Positions 28,576 to 37,628 of a DNA stretch of 64,000 nt are shown in pieces (positions within the stretch are counted from its first letter, which is position 1; the number at the start of each line of letters is the position of its first letter). The DNA comes from Acinetobacter kyonggiensis (GTDB taxonomy: Bacteria; Pseudomonadota; Gammaproteobacteria; Pseudomonadales; Moraxellaceae). The DNA lies in contig NZ_FNPK01000012.1 in assembly GCF_900107285.1 (NCBI RefSeq), positions 35,609 to 99,608 on the forward strand. The letters run 5' to 3'. A program made the position numbers and the translations under genes. The notes below the pieces were generated by a model. The model did not search any database, was not told where the DNA came from, and saw only the letters and a list, made by a program, of their open reading frames with translations.

Positions 28576-29151
28576 ATGGCGATTTCATTAAATAAAGGTG
28601 GAAATCTATCTTTAAGTAAAACTGATCCATCACTCAACCAAGTCTTGATTGGGCTGGGTTGGGATGCTCGGGCTACTGATGGCGTAGATTTTGATTTGGA
28701 TGCTTCGGCATTTTTATTGGCCGCAAACGACAAAGTTCGTGGTGAAACAGATTTTATTTTTTATAACCAAACGCGCTCTCCAGAAGGTTCTGTAGAACAT
28801 ACTGGCGATAACCGTACGGGCGCAGGTGATGGTGATGATGAAGCCGTTAAAATTGATTTGGCTAAAGTGCCCACTGAAGTGCAAAAAATTGCCATTACCG
28901 TCACCATTCATGATGCAGAAAGCCGTGGTCAAAATTTTGGACAAGTGCAAAATGCGTTTATTCGCGTCGTCAATGATCAAACGAATGTTGAAATTGTACG
29001 TTTTGACTTAAATGAAGATTACTCGACAGAAACAGCGATGATTTTTGGCGAGTTATATCGTCATAACGGTGAATGGAAGTTCAGAGCTGTAGGTCAAGGT
29101 TATAACGGTGGTTTAAGTGCCATGTGCCGTCAATATGGCATCAGTATTTAA
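28576..29151 (+). CDS. terD: TerD stress/tellurite resistance protein
   Basis: A canonical 191-residue TerD domain: [37 protein letters not shown], the Ca2+-binding [28 protein letters not shown] and the C-terminal [17 protein letters not shown]. TerD proteins bind calcium and are cytoplasmic partners of the TerC membrane protein. A GAAGAGGGAAAA ribosome site precedes the ATG. It sits 20 bp before terC. Confidence 0.95.
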   Translation: MAISLNKGGNLSLSKTDPSLNQVLIGLGWDARATDGVDFDLDASAFLLAANDKVRGETDFIFYNQTRSPEGSVEHTGDNRTGAGDGDDEAVKIDLAKVPTEVQKIAITVTIHDAESRGQNFGQVQNAFIRVVNDQTNVEIVRFDLNEDYSTETAMIFGELYRHNGEWKFRAVGQGYNGGLSAMCRQYGISI

Positions 29152-29171
29152 ACGCTATTCTTAGGTGAAAA

Positions 29172-30242
29172 ATGAAACATTTCCGTTTTTCGATCATCTT
29201 TAGCATTATCTGCTTGGCCATTTCGGCATATTGGGGTTTTACTCATGGCCCCCAAGCAGGCTTAATGGCAATGTTCAAAGTATTGGCTATTACTGCAATT
29301 TTAGCGGTCATGGAGGTATCACTCTCCTTTGATAATGCAGTCGTTAATGCCTCTGTATTGAAACATTGGAACCAATTTTGGCGAACCCTGTTTTTAACCG
29401 TGGGTATTATCGTTGCTGTTTTTGGTATGCGACTCATTTTCCCGTTGCTTATTGTCGGTGTCACCGCCGATATGAGCATGATCGAAGTTGCTCAATTGGC
29501 GTTAAATGATCCCAAGTCTTATTCAGAAAAACTGATGGCTCATCATGCTGAAATCGCAGCATTTGGTGGCATGTTCTTATTGTTGGTATTTCTGAACTTC
29601 TTGTTTGATGATGAAAAAGATGAACATTGGTTTCATTGGCTTGAATCAAGATTAGCCGATTTAGGCAATATTCAAGCGATTTCAGTCTTCATTTCATTGG
29701 TGGTTCTACTTATTCTCGCAAGCTACATCCCTGATGCATCACGTTTGGTGGTAGTGATGGCTGGAATTTGGGGTATTGTCGTCTATGTGGGGGTGAAGGT
29801 CATTGGTCATCTATTAGAAGGCAGTAGCAATGATGATGAATCTGAGCAATCAAATGGCACAACTGCAACAGGCACGATTGTCAAAGGTGGTATTGGTGGT
29901 TTCTTATATTTAGAAGTATTAGATGCATCTTTTAGTTTCGATGGTGTAATCGGTGCTTTTGCAATTACCAGTGATGTGGTAATTATTATGCTGGGTCTTG
30001 CCATTGGTGCGATGTTTGTCCGCTCAATGACAATTTACCTTGTTGAAAAAGGTACGCTTGATGCTTATGTATATTTAGAACATGGTGCACATTATGCAAT
30101 TGGTGCACTTGCGTTCATTATGCTGGCGAGCGGCACAGGATTACATATTCCAGAGGTTATTACAGGATTGGTGGGTGTTGCCTTTATTGTTTGGGCGGTC
30201 ATCTCTTCAATTTCATATAGTAAAAAGCAACAATCTTCATAA
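29172..30242 (+). CDS. terC: TerC-type integral membrane protein (DUF475 group)
   Basis: This 356-residue polytopic protein has about nine hydrophobic segments. Acidic motifs typical of the TerC/DUF475 family lie within membrane segments: EVSLSFDNAVVNA near residue 47 and LDASFSFDGVIGAF near residue 250. TerC is the membrane anchor of the Ter complex and has been linked to metal-ion handling. Two hydrophilic loops (about residues 105-165 and 215-235) face solvent. It lies between two terD-type genes. Confidence 0.93.
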   Translation: MKHFRFSIIFSIICLAISAYWGFTHGPQAGLMAMFKVLAITAILAVMEVSLSFDNAVVNASVLKHWNQFWRTLFLTVGIIVAVFGMRLIFPLLIVGVTADMSMIEVAQLALNDPKSYSEKLMAHHAEIAAFGGMFLLLVFLNFLFDDEKDEHWFHWLESRLADLGNIQAISVFISLVVLLILASYIPDASRLVVVMAGIWGIVVYVGVKVIGHLLEGSSNDDESEQSNGTTATGTIVKGGIGGFLYLEVLDASFSFDGVIGAFAITSDVVIIMLGLAIGAMFVRSMTIYLVEKGTLDAYVYLEHGAHYAIGALAFIMLASGTGLHIPEVITGLVGVAFIVWAVISSISYSKKQQSS

Positions 30243-30263
30243 ACGAAAGTTAAGGAAACAAAA

Positions 30264-30842
30264 ATGGCTATTAATTTATCAAAAGGCGGAAATATCAATC
30301 TTTCCAAAACTGCTCCGACAATGAATAAAGTCGACTTGGGTTTAGGTTGGAATCCACGCGCAACTGATGGTAAAGCATTCGATCTAGATGCTGTCGCATT
30401 CTTAACGGGTGAGGACGGTAAAGTTCGTTTAGATGGTGAATTTATTTTCTTCAATCAAAAAACATCACCATGTGGATCGGTTAACCATAAAGGCGATAAC
30501 CGTACTGGCGATGGTGAGGGCGATGATGAAACAATTTCTGTCGACCTTTCTAAGGTTCCTCAAGAAGTTGTAAAAATTGTTTTTGCTGTGACAATTCATG
30601 AAGGACAGCAAAATGGTCAAAACTTCGGTATGGTTGATAAAGCCTATATCCGTGTGATTAACCAAGATGCGAATGCAGAAGAATTGGCTCGTTTTGATTT
30701 ATCTGAAGATGGTAGCACTGAAGTTGCGATGATTTTTGGTGAATTATATCGTCACAATGGTGAATGGAAATTCAAAGCAGTCGGTCAAGGCTTTAATGGT
30801 GGTCTTGGCGCTTTAGCAGGAAGTTATGGTGTTGCAGTTTAA
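30264..30842 (+). CDS. terE: TerD/TerE-type stress protein
   Basis: A 192-residue TerD-domain protein, close in sequence to the terD product upstream: [53 protein letters not shown] and [16 protein letters not shown]. The acidic Ca2+-binding loop is intact. By position after terC it corresponds to terD or terE of the classical operon; I use terE only by analogy. A 13-bp hairpin follows the stop. Confidence 0.9.
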   Translation: MAINLSKGGNINLSKTAPTMNKVDLGLGWNPRATDGKAFDLDAVAFLTGEDGKVRLDGEFIFFNQKTSPCGSVNHKGDNRTGDGEGDDETISVDLSKVPQEVVKIVFAVTIHEGQQNGQNFGMVDKAYIRVINQDANAEELARFDLSEDGSTEVAMIFGELYRHNGEWKFKAVGQGFNGGLGALAGSYGVAV

Positions 30843-30853
30843 GTAAATAAATT

Positions 30854-30883
30854 AAGTACTAAAAGAGTCATCTTTTAGTACTT
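30854..30883. terminator. 13-bp perfect hairpin downstream of terE
   Basis: AAGTACTAAAAGA and its exact complement flank a 4-base loop (30867-30870), starting 12 bp after the terE stop. The downstream strand has no long T-run, so it may be a partial terminator lowering expression of the three distal genes. Part of the stem (CAAGTACTA) recurs near 30924, just before the next gene. Confidence 0.55.
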
Positions 30884-30947
30884 GAAAGTAATTGATATAG
30901 ATCTATTTATATTGAATTATTTTCAAGTACTAAATTAGAGAATCAAA

Positions 30948-32234
30948 ATGCAGTTAGTTTCTGGACAAAAAATAGCGCTAAATCAACTGATTCAAAATAA
31001 TACGAAATTTACTTTACGTGTGCACTTTAACGCATCATTTGATGTCGATATATCCAGTTTTGCTGTGGGACAAAACGATAAACTTTTCAATGATGATTAT
31101 ATGACCTTTTATAATCAACCTCAGACACCTTACGGTGAAGTGCAATATCATCAGCAAGAAAACGCCAATTTATTTACTTTTGATTTAAGTAAAATCAACG
31201 TAGCACAGACCCCACGATTTGTGATTTGTGCAACAGTGGCGAATGATCAAGCCATGATGCAAAATATTCAAAGTGGTCAAATTTCTCTTGTGAATCAGCA
31301 AGGCGAAGTTTTGGCCAATTACCAATTAAATCCATCAAATTTTAGCCAAGAAAAAGCGGTCATGCTGACTGAAATTTACTTTAAAAATGATCTGTGGCGA
31401 ATGGCTGCTATTGGACAAGGTTTTAATGGCGGATTAAAGGCGTTAGTTGCTTATTTTGGAGGGCAGGTTGCTGAAGAGATCTCTTCTCCTATTCATCCCG
31501 CTGCTAAACTTGATTTAAAGAAAAAAGTGATTTTAGATAAAATTGAAAATGTGGCGCCACATCTATTAGATCTCACTAAAAAATCATTGATGAGTTTAGA
31601 AAAAAACAATCTGTTGGACATCAAAGCGCGTGTTGCTTTGGTTCTCGATTATTCAGGTTCAATGAACCAACAATATAAATCGGGTGATGTACAACAAGTG
31701 CTAGATCGAATTATGCCTTTGGCTTTGAATTTTGATGATGATGGGAGTTTTGAGTGCTGGGCATTTGCAGAAAAAGCACTTCGTTTAAATGATGTGCGTC
31801 TTGATAATTTAAATAACTATATAGCTTCAGAACAAGGAGGCTATAAAAAATGGAATGCGGGAGCTGGCTATAATAATGAGCCTGCCGTTCTTGAAGAAGT
31901 ATTGGCTTATTTTAATAAAGACAGTTCATCAAACTTACCTGTATATATTGTTTTTATTTCTGATGGTGGTGTTTCTGAAGCTAGAAAAATTAAGAAAATT
32001 TTACAAGAGGCATCATCACAACCGATATTTTGGCAATTTGTAGGTATTGGGGGGCGAAATTACGGTGTGTTAGAAAAATTAGATACCATGGAAGGCAGAG
32101 TGGTAGATAATTGTAATTTCTTTAAAATAGATAATATTAAAAGTATTTCTGAATCAATGTTATACGATTTTTTACTTCAGGAATTTCCGATATGGTTAAC
32201 AGAAGCAAAAAATAAAAATATCGTGAGTGGATAG
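30948..32234 (+). CDS. terF: TerF-like protein: TerD-type domain fused to a VWA domain
   Basis: Of 428 residues, the first ~175 form a TerD-like domain ([31 protein letters not shown]) whose acidic calcium loop is largely lost. Residues ~225-425 form a VWA domain with VALVLDYSGSMNQQ (MIDAS) and VFISDGGVSEARK. TerF of the classical operon has the same order and similar length. It may link the TerD complex to the VWA partners of the TerY-P block. Confidence 0.86.
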   Translation: MQLVSGQKIALNQLIQNNTKFTLRVHFNASFDVDISSFAVGQNDKLFNDDYMTFYNQPQTPYGEVQYHQQENANLFTFDLSKINVAQTPRFVICATVANDQAMMQNIQSGQISLVNQQGEVLANYQLNPSNFSQEKAVMLTEIYFKNDLWRMAAIGQGFNGGLKALVAYFGGQVAEEISSPIHPAAKLDLKKKVILDKIENVAPHLLDLTKKSLMSLEKNNLLDIKARVALVLDYSGSMNQQYKSGDVQQVLDRIMPLALNFDDDGSFECWAFAEKALRLNDVRLDNLNNYIASEQGGYKKWNAGAGYNNEPAVLEEVLAYFNKDSSSNLPVYIVFISDGGVSEARKIKKILQEASSQPIFWQFVGIGGRNYGVLEKLDTMEGRVVDNCNFFKIDNIKSISESMLYDFLLQEFPIWLTEAKNKNIVSG

Positions 32235-32243
32235 GTAAATATA

Positions 32244-32966
32244 ATGGCAGAATTTAATCTTGTTGGCAGTCCAGAACCCTTTTTACATGTCAGTATGAAG
32301 CAAGGTGAAGCAATCTATTGTGAATCTGATGCCATGGTTATGGTTGAACAGAATCTTGAAGTTGGCGGTAAATTACGTGGCGGAATTTTCCAAGCATTTA
32401 TGCGTAAATTTACCTCTGGAGAGTCTTTGTTTCAACAGCAAATTAAAGCCGTTAAGGGGGCTGGAGAGTGTTTGTTATCACCAAATTTGGATGGTGATAT
32501 GCAGATTCTTGATGTGGGTCAACGGCAGTATATTTTATCTGATGGCTCTTTTGTTGCAGCAACCGAACACACCATGATCAAAGCAAAAGTGCAAAGTAAT
32601 ATAGGTGGTGCATTGTTTGGGGGCACGGGCGGTTTTGTGGTCATGGAAACCAGTGGGCAGGGTAAAGTCTGTATTTCTGGTAGTGGAACCTTACTCGAAC
32701 TGGATATTACACCAGAGCAAGGTGAAGTCACCATCGACAATGGTCATGTTACCGCTTGGGATGCATCGTTAAATTATAATATTGGCATTCCAAGTTCGGG
32801 CAGTGGTGGCTTTGTTGGCAATATCGTCAATAGCTTTACGAGTGGTGAAGGTTTAGTGATTAAGTTTCGTGGACATGGCAAAGTAATTGTGTGTTCACGT
32901 AATCGTGCGAGTTATTTACAGTGGTTAGCTACGGCTTTAGGTCGTGGTCATTCAAATTCAAACTGA
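32244..32966 (+). CDS. AIM24-family protein
   Basis: A 240-residue protein of the AIM24 (TIGR00266-type) double-stranded beta-helix family, recognisable from GEAIYCESDAMVMVEQNLEV, Gly-rich FGGTGGFVVMETSGQGKVC and FTSGEGLVIKFRGHGKVIVCSRN near the end. Such genes are frequent partners of ter operons, but the biochemical role is unknown. It lies 9 bp after terF and 12 bp before terZ. No signal peptide or membrane segment is seen. Confidence 0.83.
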   Translation: MAEFNLVGSPEPFLHVSMKQGEAIYCESDAMVMVEQNLEVGGKLRGGIFQAFMRKFTSGESLFQQQIKAVKGAGECLLSPNLDGDMQILDVGQRQYILSDGSFVAATEHTMIKAKVQSNIGGALFGGTGGFVVMETSGQGKVCISGSGTLLELDITPEQGEVTIDNGHVTAWDASLNYNIGIPSSGSGGFVGNIVNSFTSGEGLVIKFRGHGKVIVCSRNRASYLQWLATALGRGHSNSN

Positions 32967-32978
32967 GGTGAATTATCA

Positions 32979-33563
32979 ATGGGCATTAGTTTAGTTAAAG
33001 GTCAAAAAATTTCTTTAGAGAAAGGTGATGGTTCATCTTTAACTAAAATATTTCTTGGCGCAGGTTGGGATGTCGCAAAAAAAGGCGGTTTACTGGGTAT
33101 GTTCGGTGGTGGCGGGGATTCGATTGATCTCGATGCCTCTGCAATCGTTTTTGATGAGAACAACAAAGCGTTAGATAGCATTTGGTTCGGTCAATTACAG
33201 AGTCGTGATGGCAGTATCAAGCATTCTGGCGACAATCGTACTGGTGATGGCGCAGGTGATGATGAAGCGATCCATGTGGATCTGACTCAAGTTCCGAGCC
33301 AAGTAAAATCAATTGTATTTACCATCAGCAGTTTCCGTGGGCAAACTTTCGAAAAAGTTGAAAATGCTTTTTGCCGTGTAGTTGACGCTACAACCAATGT
33401 TGAAATTGCAAAATATAATCTTTCAGCAAAAGGTAATTATACCGCGTTAATTATTGCTAAAGTTTATCGTCACAATGGTGCATGGAAAATGTCTGCATTA
33501 GGCGAAACCTGTAATGGCAAAACCATTCAGGATATGGTTCCATCCATTTTACCTATTTTATAA
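32979..33563 (+). CDS. terZ: TerZ-like TerD-family protein
   Basis: The 194-residue protein has MGISLVKGQKISLEK, a Gly-rich insertion (KKGGLLGMFGGGGDS, about residues 30-45) typical of TerZ/TerX, the calcium-binding [16 protein letters not shown], and VENAFCRVVDATTNVEI. It is the last gene of the plus-strand ter operon, just before the genomic island boundary. No strong terminator of its own was found between 33564 and the tRNA-type terminator at 33780. Confidence 0.88.
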   Translation: MGISLVKGQKISLEKGDGSSLTKIFLGAGWDVAKKGGLLGMFGGGGDSIDLDASAIVFDENNKALDSIWFGQLQSRDGSIKHSGDNRTGDGAGDDEAIHVDLTQVPSQVKSIVFTISSFRGQTFEKVENAFCRVVDATTNVEIAKYNLSAKGNYTALIIAKVYRHNGAWKMSALGETCNGKTIQDMVPSILPIL

Positions 33564-33779
33564 AGTAGTTTAATTTCGTTAAAGTGGCTTGATGAATCAA
33601 AAACTTGGTTTGTCAGGCTTTTTAAGTATATATGACTTTGTTTTATAAATTTTTTAAGGTGAAACCATTAAATTTGAAGTTTTAGAGTCGTTCACTTAAG
33701 CAGGATTAAGTTAAATTATCTTGCGCCAAGAAAGAATCAATCTGCATCAGACATATTGAATTTAAATATATTTAAACAT

Positions 33780-33815
33780 AAAAAAAGCCCCCATCTTTCG
33801 ATGAGGGCTTTTTTT
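33780..33815. terminator. Bidirectional intrinsic terminator (original tRNA-Gly terminator)
   Basis: GCCC-CAT and ATG-GGGC form the stem around CTTTCG, flanked by seven A on the left and seven T on the right. It can therefore stop transcription from either side, including the ter operon. Confidence 0.85.
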
Positions 33816-33868
33816 GAATTTGGAGCGGGAAAAGAGACTCGAACTCTCGACCCCAACCTTGGCAAGGT
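33780..33868 (-). repeat. Left attachment repeat: 3' fragment of tRNA-Gly plus its terminator
   Basis: This 89-bp segment matches 62824-62911 except for one extra T in the T-run. It contains the last 48 nt of tRNA-Gly(GCC) including CCA (33821-33868), but the 5' half is absent: after GGCAAGGT the sequence diverges. This is the displaced native tRNA end at the far side of an island integrated by site-specific recombination. The fragment cannot form a tRNA. Confidence 0.93.
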
Positions 33869-34131
33869 CGCCGAGATTTATTCCATTAAATAACATTAAG
33901 TATAAGTATTTGATTTTATTGGTAGTGTGTGAATTTTTATGGGGTGAAATTTTGATCAATTGAGATCATTTAATGTTATTGTGGTCACTTCATTTTGGGT
34001 TTTAGGTTTTCTAAAAGTCACCTACATTTCAAGGCTTATTTTAATGATGAATAATAAAAATATACTAGGGTCTGTTGAAGATAATTCTTATTAATGTTTA
34101 TGCCGGTGATTTATATTCCATTTAACATATC

Positions 34132-34304
34132 ATGACCTTAATCCAGTCTGCAAAACTGAATGGACTGGATCCGTATGCTTATTTGAGTGAGGTGCTGAAA
34201 AGACTGCCAATGCAGAAAATGAGCCAGATTGAAGAACTGCTACCACATCACTGGAAGCCCGCCTGAAATTGAAATCAAGCAAGGGGTTTATCAGAGATGC
34301 TTAC
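34132..34304 (+). pseudogene. IS66-family transposase C-terminal remnant with right end
   Basis: The frame LIQSAKLNGLDPYAYLSEV followed by LPHHWKPA and a stop at 34264-34266 is the characteristic C-terminus of IS66 TnpC transposases. The rest of the element is missing. The sequence ending GATGCTTAC at 34304 looks like an IS66 terminal inverted repeat (GTAAGCATC on the other strand). Immediately beyond it begins sequence homologous to a recombinase gene, so the IS probably interrupted that gene. Confidence 0.75.
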
Positions 34305-34682
34305 TTTCGGAGTCATTTGCGCCAATCATGAATGAATCAGTGGAATATTATTGTAGTGGTTGATACTGATGATCTTGAAGTTTGTAACGGTCTCTGGGGA
34401 GTTTTAAAAAAGCTGCTTGATTGCCCGTTGCCGAACTGGATTTTAACGGACTCATCATATTTTAGAATATTGAAATAAGCTTCTTTAGGTAGTGGGCTGT
34501 GCATTTTGATTCAGCTGATAACTGATTGCATAGTGCATTAAATGCAGATAGCTTGAGTAAGATAGCTAAATTCTAAAGGCTGTAGCACGTAAATATATTC
34601 GTAAAATACCATTTTATAAGGTTTTTGATGTGCTACTAAATTAAGTAATCAGCTATAGTTTCAGGGGGAGGTGCCTTGGGTA
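34305..34682 (-). pseudogene. Degenerate fragment related to the 985-residue recombinase gene
   Basis: Nucleotide similarity by eye runs from GGAGTCATTTGCGCC (34309) through GTGGTTGATACTGATGATC to GCATTAAATGCAGATAGCTTGA (about 34562). It matches 43324-43590 inside the large recombinase gene and picks up again at GTTTCAGGGGG (34657-34682, compare 43584-43608). About 95 bp of unrelated sequence interrupts it, and many indels destroy the frame. It is a relic of a second, diverged copy, truncated on one side by the IS66 fragment. Confidence 0.72.
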
Positions 34683-34770
34683 ATCCCCCTAAAAATAATA
34701 GGCTTCAGGTTATTTTATGATTTTGGGCTAACCATTGTTACCCTATATGATAATTTCTAGAATTTAAAGG

Positions 34771-35463
34771 CTAAAATAGATATTTTATGAATTCTTCACA
34801 AGTTGAAAAATACTTTTTCTGGCACTTTTTTATCCTAGGAATAATAAACGTATGCTTTTGTAAAATATCTTTTTCTAAGTAATCTTTATACTTACTTCCT
34901 ATAAAAATCTGTTCAAATATGATTTGGAAAACCATTACTTTAAAACTTAGTATATCTATACTTTTTTCAAGACTGAGTTTTTTTGTTGTTTTTAATGCAA
35001 AATCAAAATCAATAATTATAGGGCTATTGTTTTGATCAATTAAGATGTTAGCACCTATAATATCAGCATGGACAATTTTATTTTTATGTAAATAATCGAT
35101 TGCTTTGGCAATTCTCATAAAAATTACTTTTAGTTTTTCATACTTTTTGTCATAGGTATTGTAATATTTTGATTTTATATATTTGTTAAGTGTTAGAGCA
35201 TTTATATGTGTATATATGCAAAAAATATTGTTTTGATCTAGTGTCAATATATCATGTATTTTTAGTATGTTAGAATGGTTTAATTTAGAAACTTCAATCA
35301 GAATATCTTTAATTGTCTTTTTATTTCTACGTCTATCATTGATATGTTTTATAAAGTAAGTTGAGTTTTCTTTTTCTGCAATATAACCATTAATGTATCC
35401 ATTAGGTGAGCTTTCAGTAATTCGATACCCGTTTTTATGAAGGAAGTCAGTAATAGTAGTCAT
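34771..35463 (-). CDS. Small Ser/Thr protein kinase
   Basis: The 230 residues cover most of a eukaryotic-like kinase. FIKHI is a candidate for the ATP-binding lysine (about residue 39). The catalytic loop is VHADIIGANILID (about 132-144, with His-x-Asp and Asn), and the metal motif is IIDFDFA, DFD in place of DFG. The activation and substrate-binding lobes are short, and the protein ends soon after. An AGGA site lies 7 bp before the ATG. It is very AT-rich like the cluster on its right, but on the opposite strand and separated from it by an IS5 remnant, so a functional link is only possible. Confidence 0.75.
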   Translation of the reverse strand: MTTITDFLHKNGYRITESSPNGYINGYIAEKENSTYFIKHINDRRRNKKTIKDILIEVSKLNHSNILKIHDILTLDQNNIFCIYTHINALTLNKYIKSKYYNTYDKKYEKLKVIFMRIAKAIDYLHKNKIVHADIIGANILIDQNNSPIIIDFDFALKTTKKLSLEKSIDILSFKVMVFQIIFEQIFIGSKYKDYLEKDILQKHTFIIPRIKKCQKKYFSTCEEFIKYLF

Positions 35464-35604
35464 AAAAAAATCCTAAAAATATTTTTAGTTAAATAATTAA
35501 GTAACTTGAATTCAACCTAAAAATATGAAGAAATCCCTTATCATTAAAAATATTGCTTATTAAGACAAAATTCCATAAACAAGAGCTTTTCCATGGAGCA
35601 TATT

Positions 35605-36021
35605 ACAGTGTTGGGAAAAAAATTAGGCGATTGGCCGCAGTAAAGTGGCTTAAGCACCAAAATTCATGCCCGTACTGATGCTTTAGGTAACCCGACAGGA
35701 TTTATCTCATTGCTAGGTAGGTCCATTACTTAAATGGTGCTAATGTATTGCACCTGGCTTATGGATAAAGTCTGCAATTCCAAGGATCGGGTCATTGATC
35801 CAATTTTAGAGGCAAAGGGTCAAGTTGTGATGCCGGCGAAAAGTAATTCTATTGATCAGCATGATTATGACCGATATCTCTACAAGGCAAAACATCTGAT
35901 CGAGAACTTTTTTGCCAAGCTCAAGCAGTATCGTGGTATTGCCACACGCTATGATAAATGGCTCAAAACTTCTTATCAGCGATCTACCTTGCTTCAACAA
36001 CGATCTGGCTTAATTGAGAAT
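35605..36021 (+). pseudogene. IS5-family transposase remnant
   Basis: Broken frames carry pieces of an IS5-type DDE transposase: TKIHARTDALGNPTGF (about 35650-35705), then RVIDPILEAKGQVVMPAKSN, and RHLIENFFAKLKQYRGIATRY-type sequence (here KHLIENFF). A frameshift in LKTSYQRSTLLQQ destroys the usual C-terminus. No clear terminal repeats remain. Downstream codons up to 36165 in the same frame are probably not transposase. Confidence 0.8.
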
Positions 36022-36247
36022 ACGTCCAATTACATCGAATTCTGGTTTATAAATTGGGGTGATTTAATTTTAAGACAACACTTCGTATCATTTGAATTCA
36101 TGATTTTTCAAAGATGGTGGGGAGTTATCACCTTATATTCCAATGCATTGCGGAGAAAGGGATAAAGATTATTTGTATAGAGTTTGTATAAACTAATTTA
36201 TTTGATAATATGTAAATTTATATCAACACTTTACAATGAGGATAAAA

Positions 36248-36790
36248 ATGGGACTGCTTAAAGATTATACATTTGAGAAAGCTGAGTTATTTAGAAAAAA
36301 TTCTAGAGAAGCAATTAACACAGTTCTTGCTGATAATAAATTTATAGATCAAAATTTAATTAACAAAACATTTGAAAAAGTTAATAGCCTTAATTTTGTT
36401 CCACATTGCTATAAACTAGAAAAAGAATATGGTTGGACTAATGAAAAGATCAACCATAGTGTAAAGCTATATAAAGAATGGTTAACATTGCAAGTTCATT
36501 ACGAAAACTTATCTTTCGCTCCGAGTGAGTTGGTAGATGAGTTTTGGCATGTTCATATTTTAGACACTAGAAAGTATATGGCAGATTGTCAAGTAATTAA
36601 AGGGGAGTTTATTCATCACTATCCTTATTTTGGACTAACTGAACAGGAAAGTGAGACGGTTTTAGAAAGTGGATTTGAATTAACGAAGAAGTTATATAAA
36701 CAGCATTTTGCGCGTGAATACTTGGGCTATGAAGGGCAATTATCAGCTTCTTGTGGTTGTCGTTCTGGAAATGGCGGTAGTTGCCGTTAA
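36248..36790 (+). CDS. GRDP-like (glycine-rich domain) protein with Cys/Gly-rich C-terminal tail
   Basis: A protein of about 180 residues. The central part, DEFWHVHILDTRKYMADC then FIHHYPYFGL, is the signature of the 'glycine-rich domain-containing protein-like' family, whose biochemical role is unclear. The last 15 residues, SASCGCRSGNGGSCR, are rich in Cys, Gly and Ser and look like an appended peptide. The ATG at 36248 follows GAGGA by 5-6 bp and is preferred over the one at 36236. First gene of a tight four-gene operon: its stop overlaps the next start as TAATG. The tail could be a substrate for the neighbouring enzymes; that is inference. Confidence 0.72.
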   Translation: MGLLKDYTFEKAELFRKNSREAINTVLADNKFIDQNLINKTFEKVNSLNFVPHCYKLEKEYGWTNEKINHSVKLYKEWLTLQVHYENLSFAPSELVDEFWHVHILDTRKYMADCQVIKGEFIHHYPYFGLTEQESETVLESGFELTKKLYKQHFAREYLGYEGQLSASCGCRSGNGGSCR

Positions 36791-37620
36791 TGCCAAATGT
36801 AGTTTTATCAAATGATTTCTATGCCAATTTCAAAGATTGGCTAGAAATATCAAATACTCCAATGGAAATTTATAAAAATCTTCTTGAGAAGGAAGATTTT
36901 ATGTTTTTAATTGATAGTTTAAAAAAAATGCTAATAAATGAAAAATTTATTGTACTACAGAATACGCCATTTAGTACTGCAAAACAGTTAGAAGCATTTG
37001 TATATTTCTTTGGCGAATATTATGGGAATATAGAATATACAGGTATTAAAGTAGATTGCTCTTATACAGGGTGTGCTAGCCATCAACTTACCTTACACAA
37101 CGATGATGCAATTGATTTAGAGAAACAACCAAATATAGGTTTCATACAAGTAATAACCGAAGATCCAGTATTTGATGTTGAAAATGGTATTGTTGTTATA
37201 AGAGAGTTAATAGGAAAGCTGAAATACGATGCACCAGAGTTGTTAGATGAGTTAATGACACATGAGGTTAGTTTTAGGTCATTAGGAATAAATTATGAAA
37301 GTATGGATAAAAAGGTAATAGAGATTAAAAAACCTATTTTATATCTTGAAGATAATCAATATAAAGTTAGATTTGATTTGGATAGAATTAAGTATCACTA
37401 TCAATCTACTAATGAAATTCAAGCGTATAGCGAAAGTAAGATGATTTACGATTTTTTGAAGCACTGTAATGAAATTAAAAAAAGTATTTTCTTGAAAAAA
37501 GGAGATATTTTAATTTTTGATAATAAATCAACACTGCATGATCGTACAGAATGTAGTATCGGTATAGATATTGGTAGTAGAATTTTTAGTCGAGAAATAT
37601 TTGTTAGTTTTGCAATTTGA
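36790..37620 (+). CDS. TauD/TfdA-like Fe(II)/2-oxoglutarate dioxygenase
   Basis: A protein of about 276 residues. LTLHNDDAID supplies the H-x-D metal pair (about residue 102), and LIFDNKSTLHDRTECS supplies the distal His and the 2-oxoglutarate-binding Arg (about 255-262). This spacing fits the TauD/clavaminate synthase-like superfamily, which hydroxylates or desaturates small molecules and amino-acid side chains. The ATG overlaps the stop of the GRDP-like gene (TAATG), so the two are translationally coupled. The substrate is unknown; the family also includes many antibiotic-tailoring enzymes. Confidence 0.75.
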   Translation: MPNVVLSNDFYANFKDWLEISNTPMEIYKNLLEKEDFMFLIDSLKKMLINEKFIVLQNTPFSTAKQLEAFVYFFGEYYGNIEYTGIKVDCSYTGCASHQLTLHNDDAIDLEKQPNIGFIQVITEDPVFDVENGIVVIRELIGKLKYDAPELLDELMTHEVSFRSLGINYESMDKKVIEIKKPILYLEDNQYKVRFDLDRIKYHYQSTNEIQAYSESKMIYDFLKHCNEIKKSIFLKKGDILIFDNKSTLHDRTECSIGIDIGSRIFSREIFVSFAI

Positions 37621-37628
37621 AGCCAAAT

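Noticed and set aside
33821..33868. tRNA-Gly gene at the left island end
   Set aside because: Only the 3' 48 nt are present; the 5' acceptor strand and D-arm are missing, so it is an attachment-site fragment.
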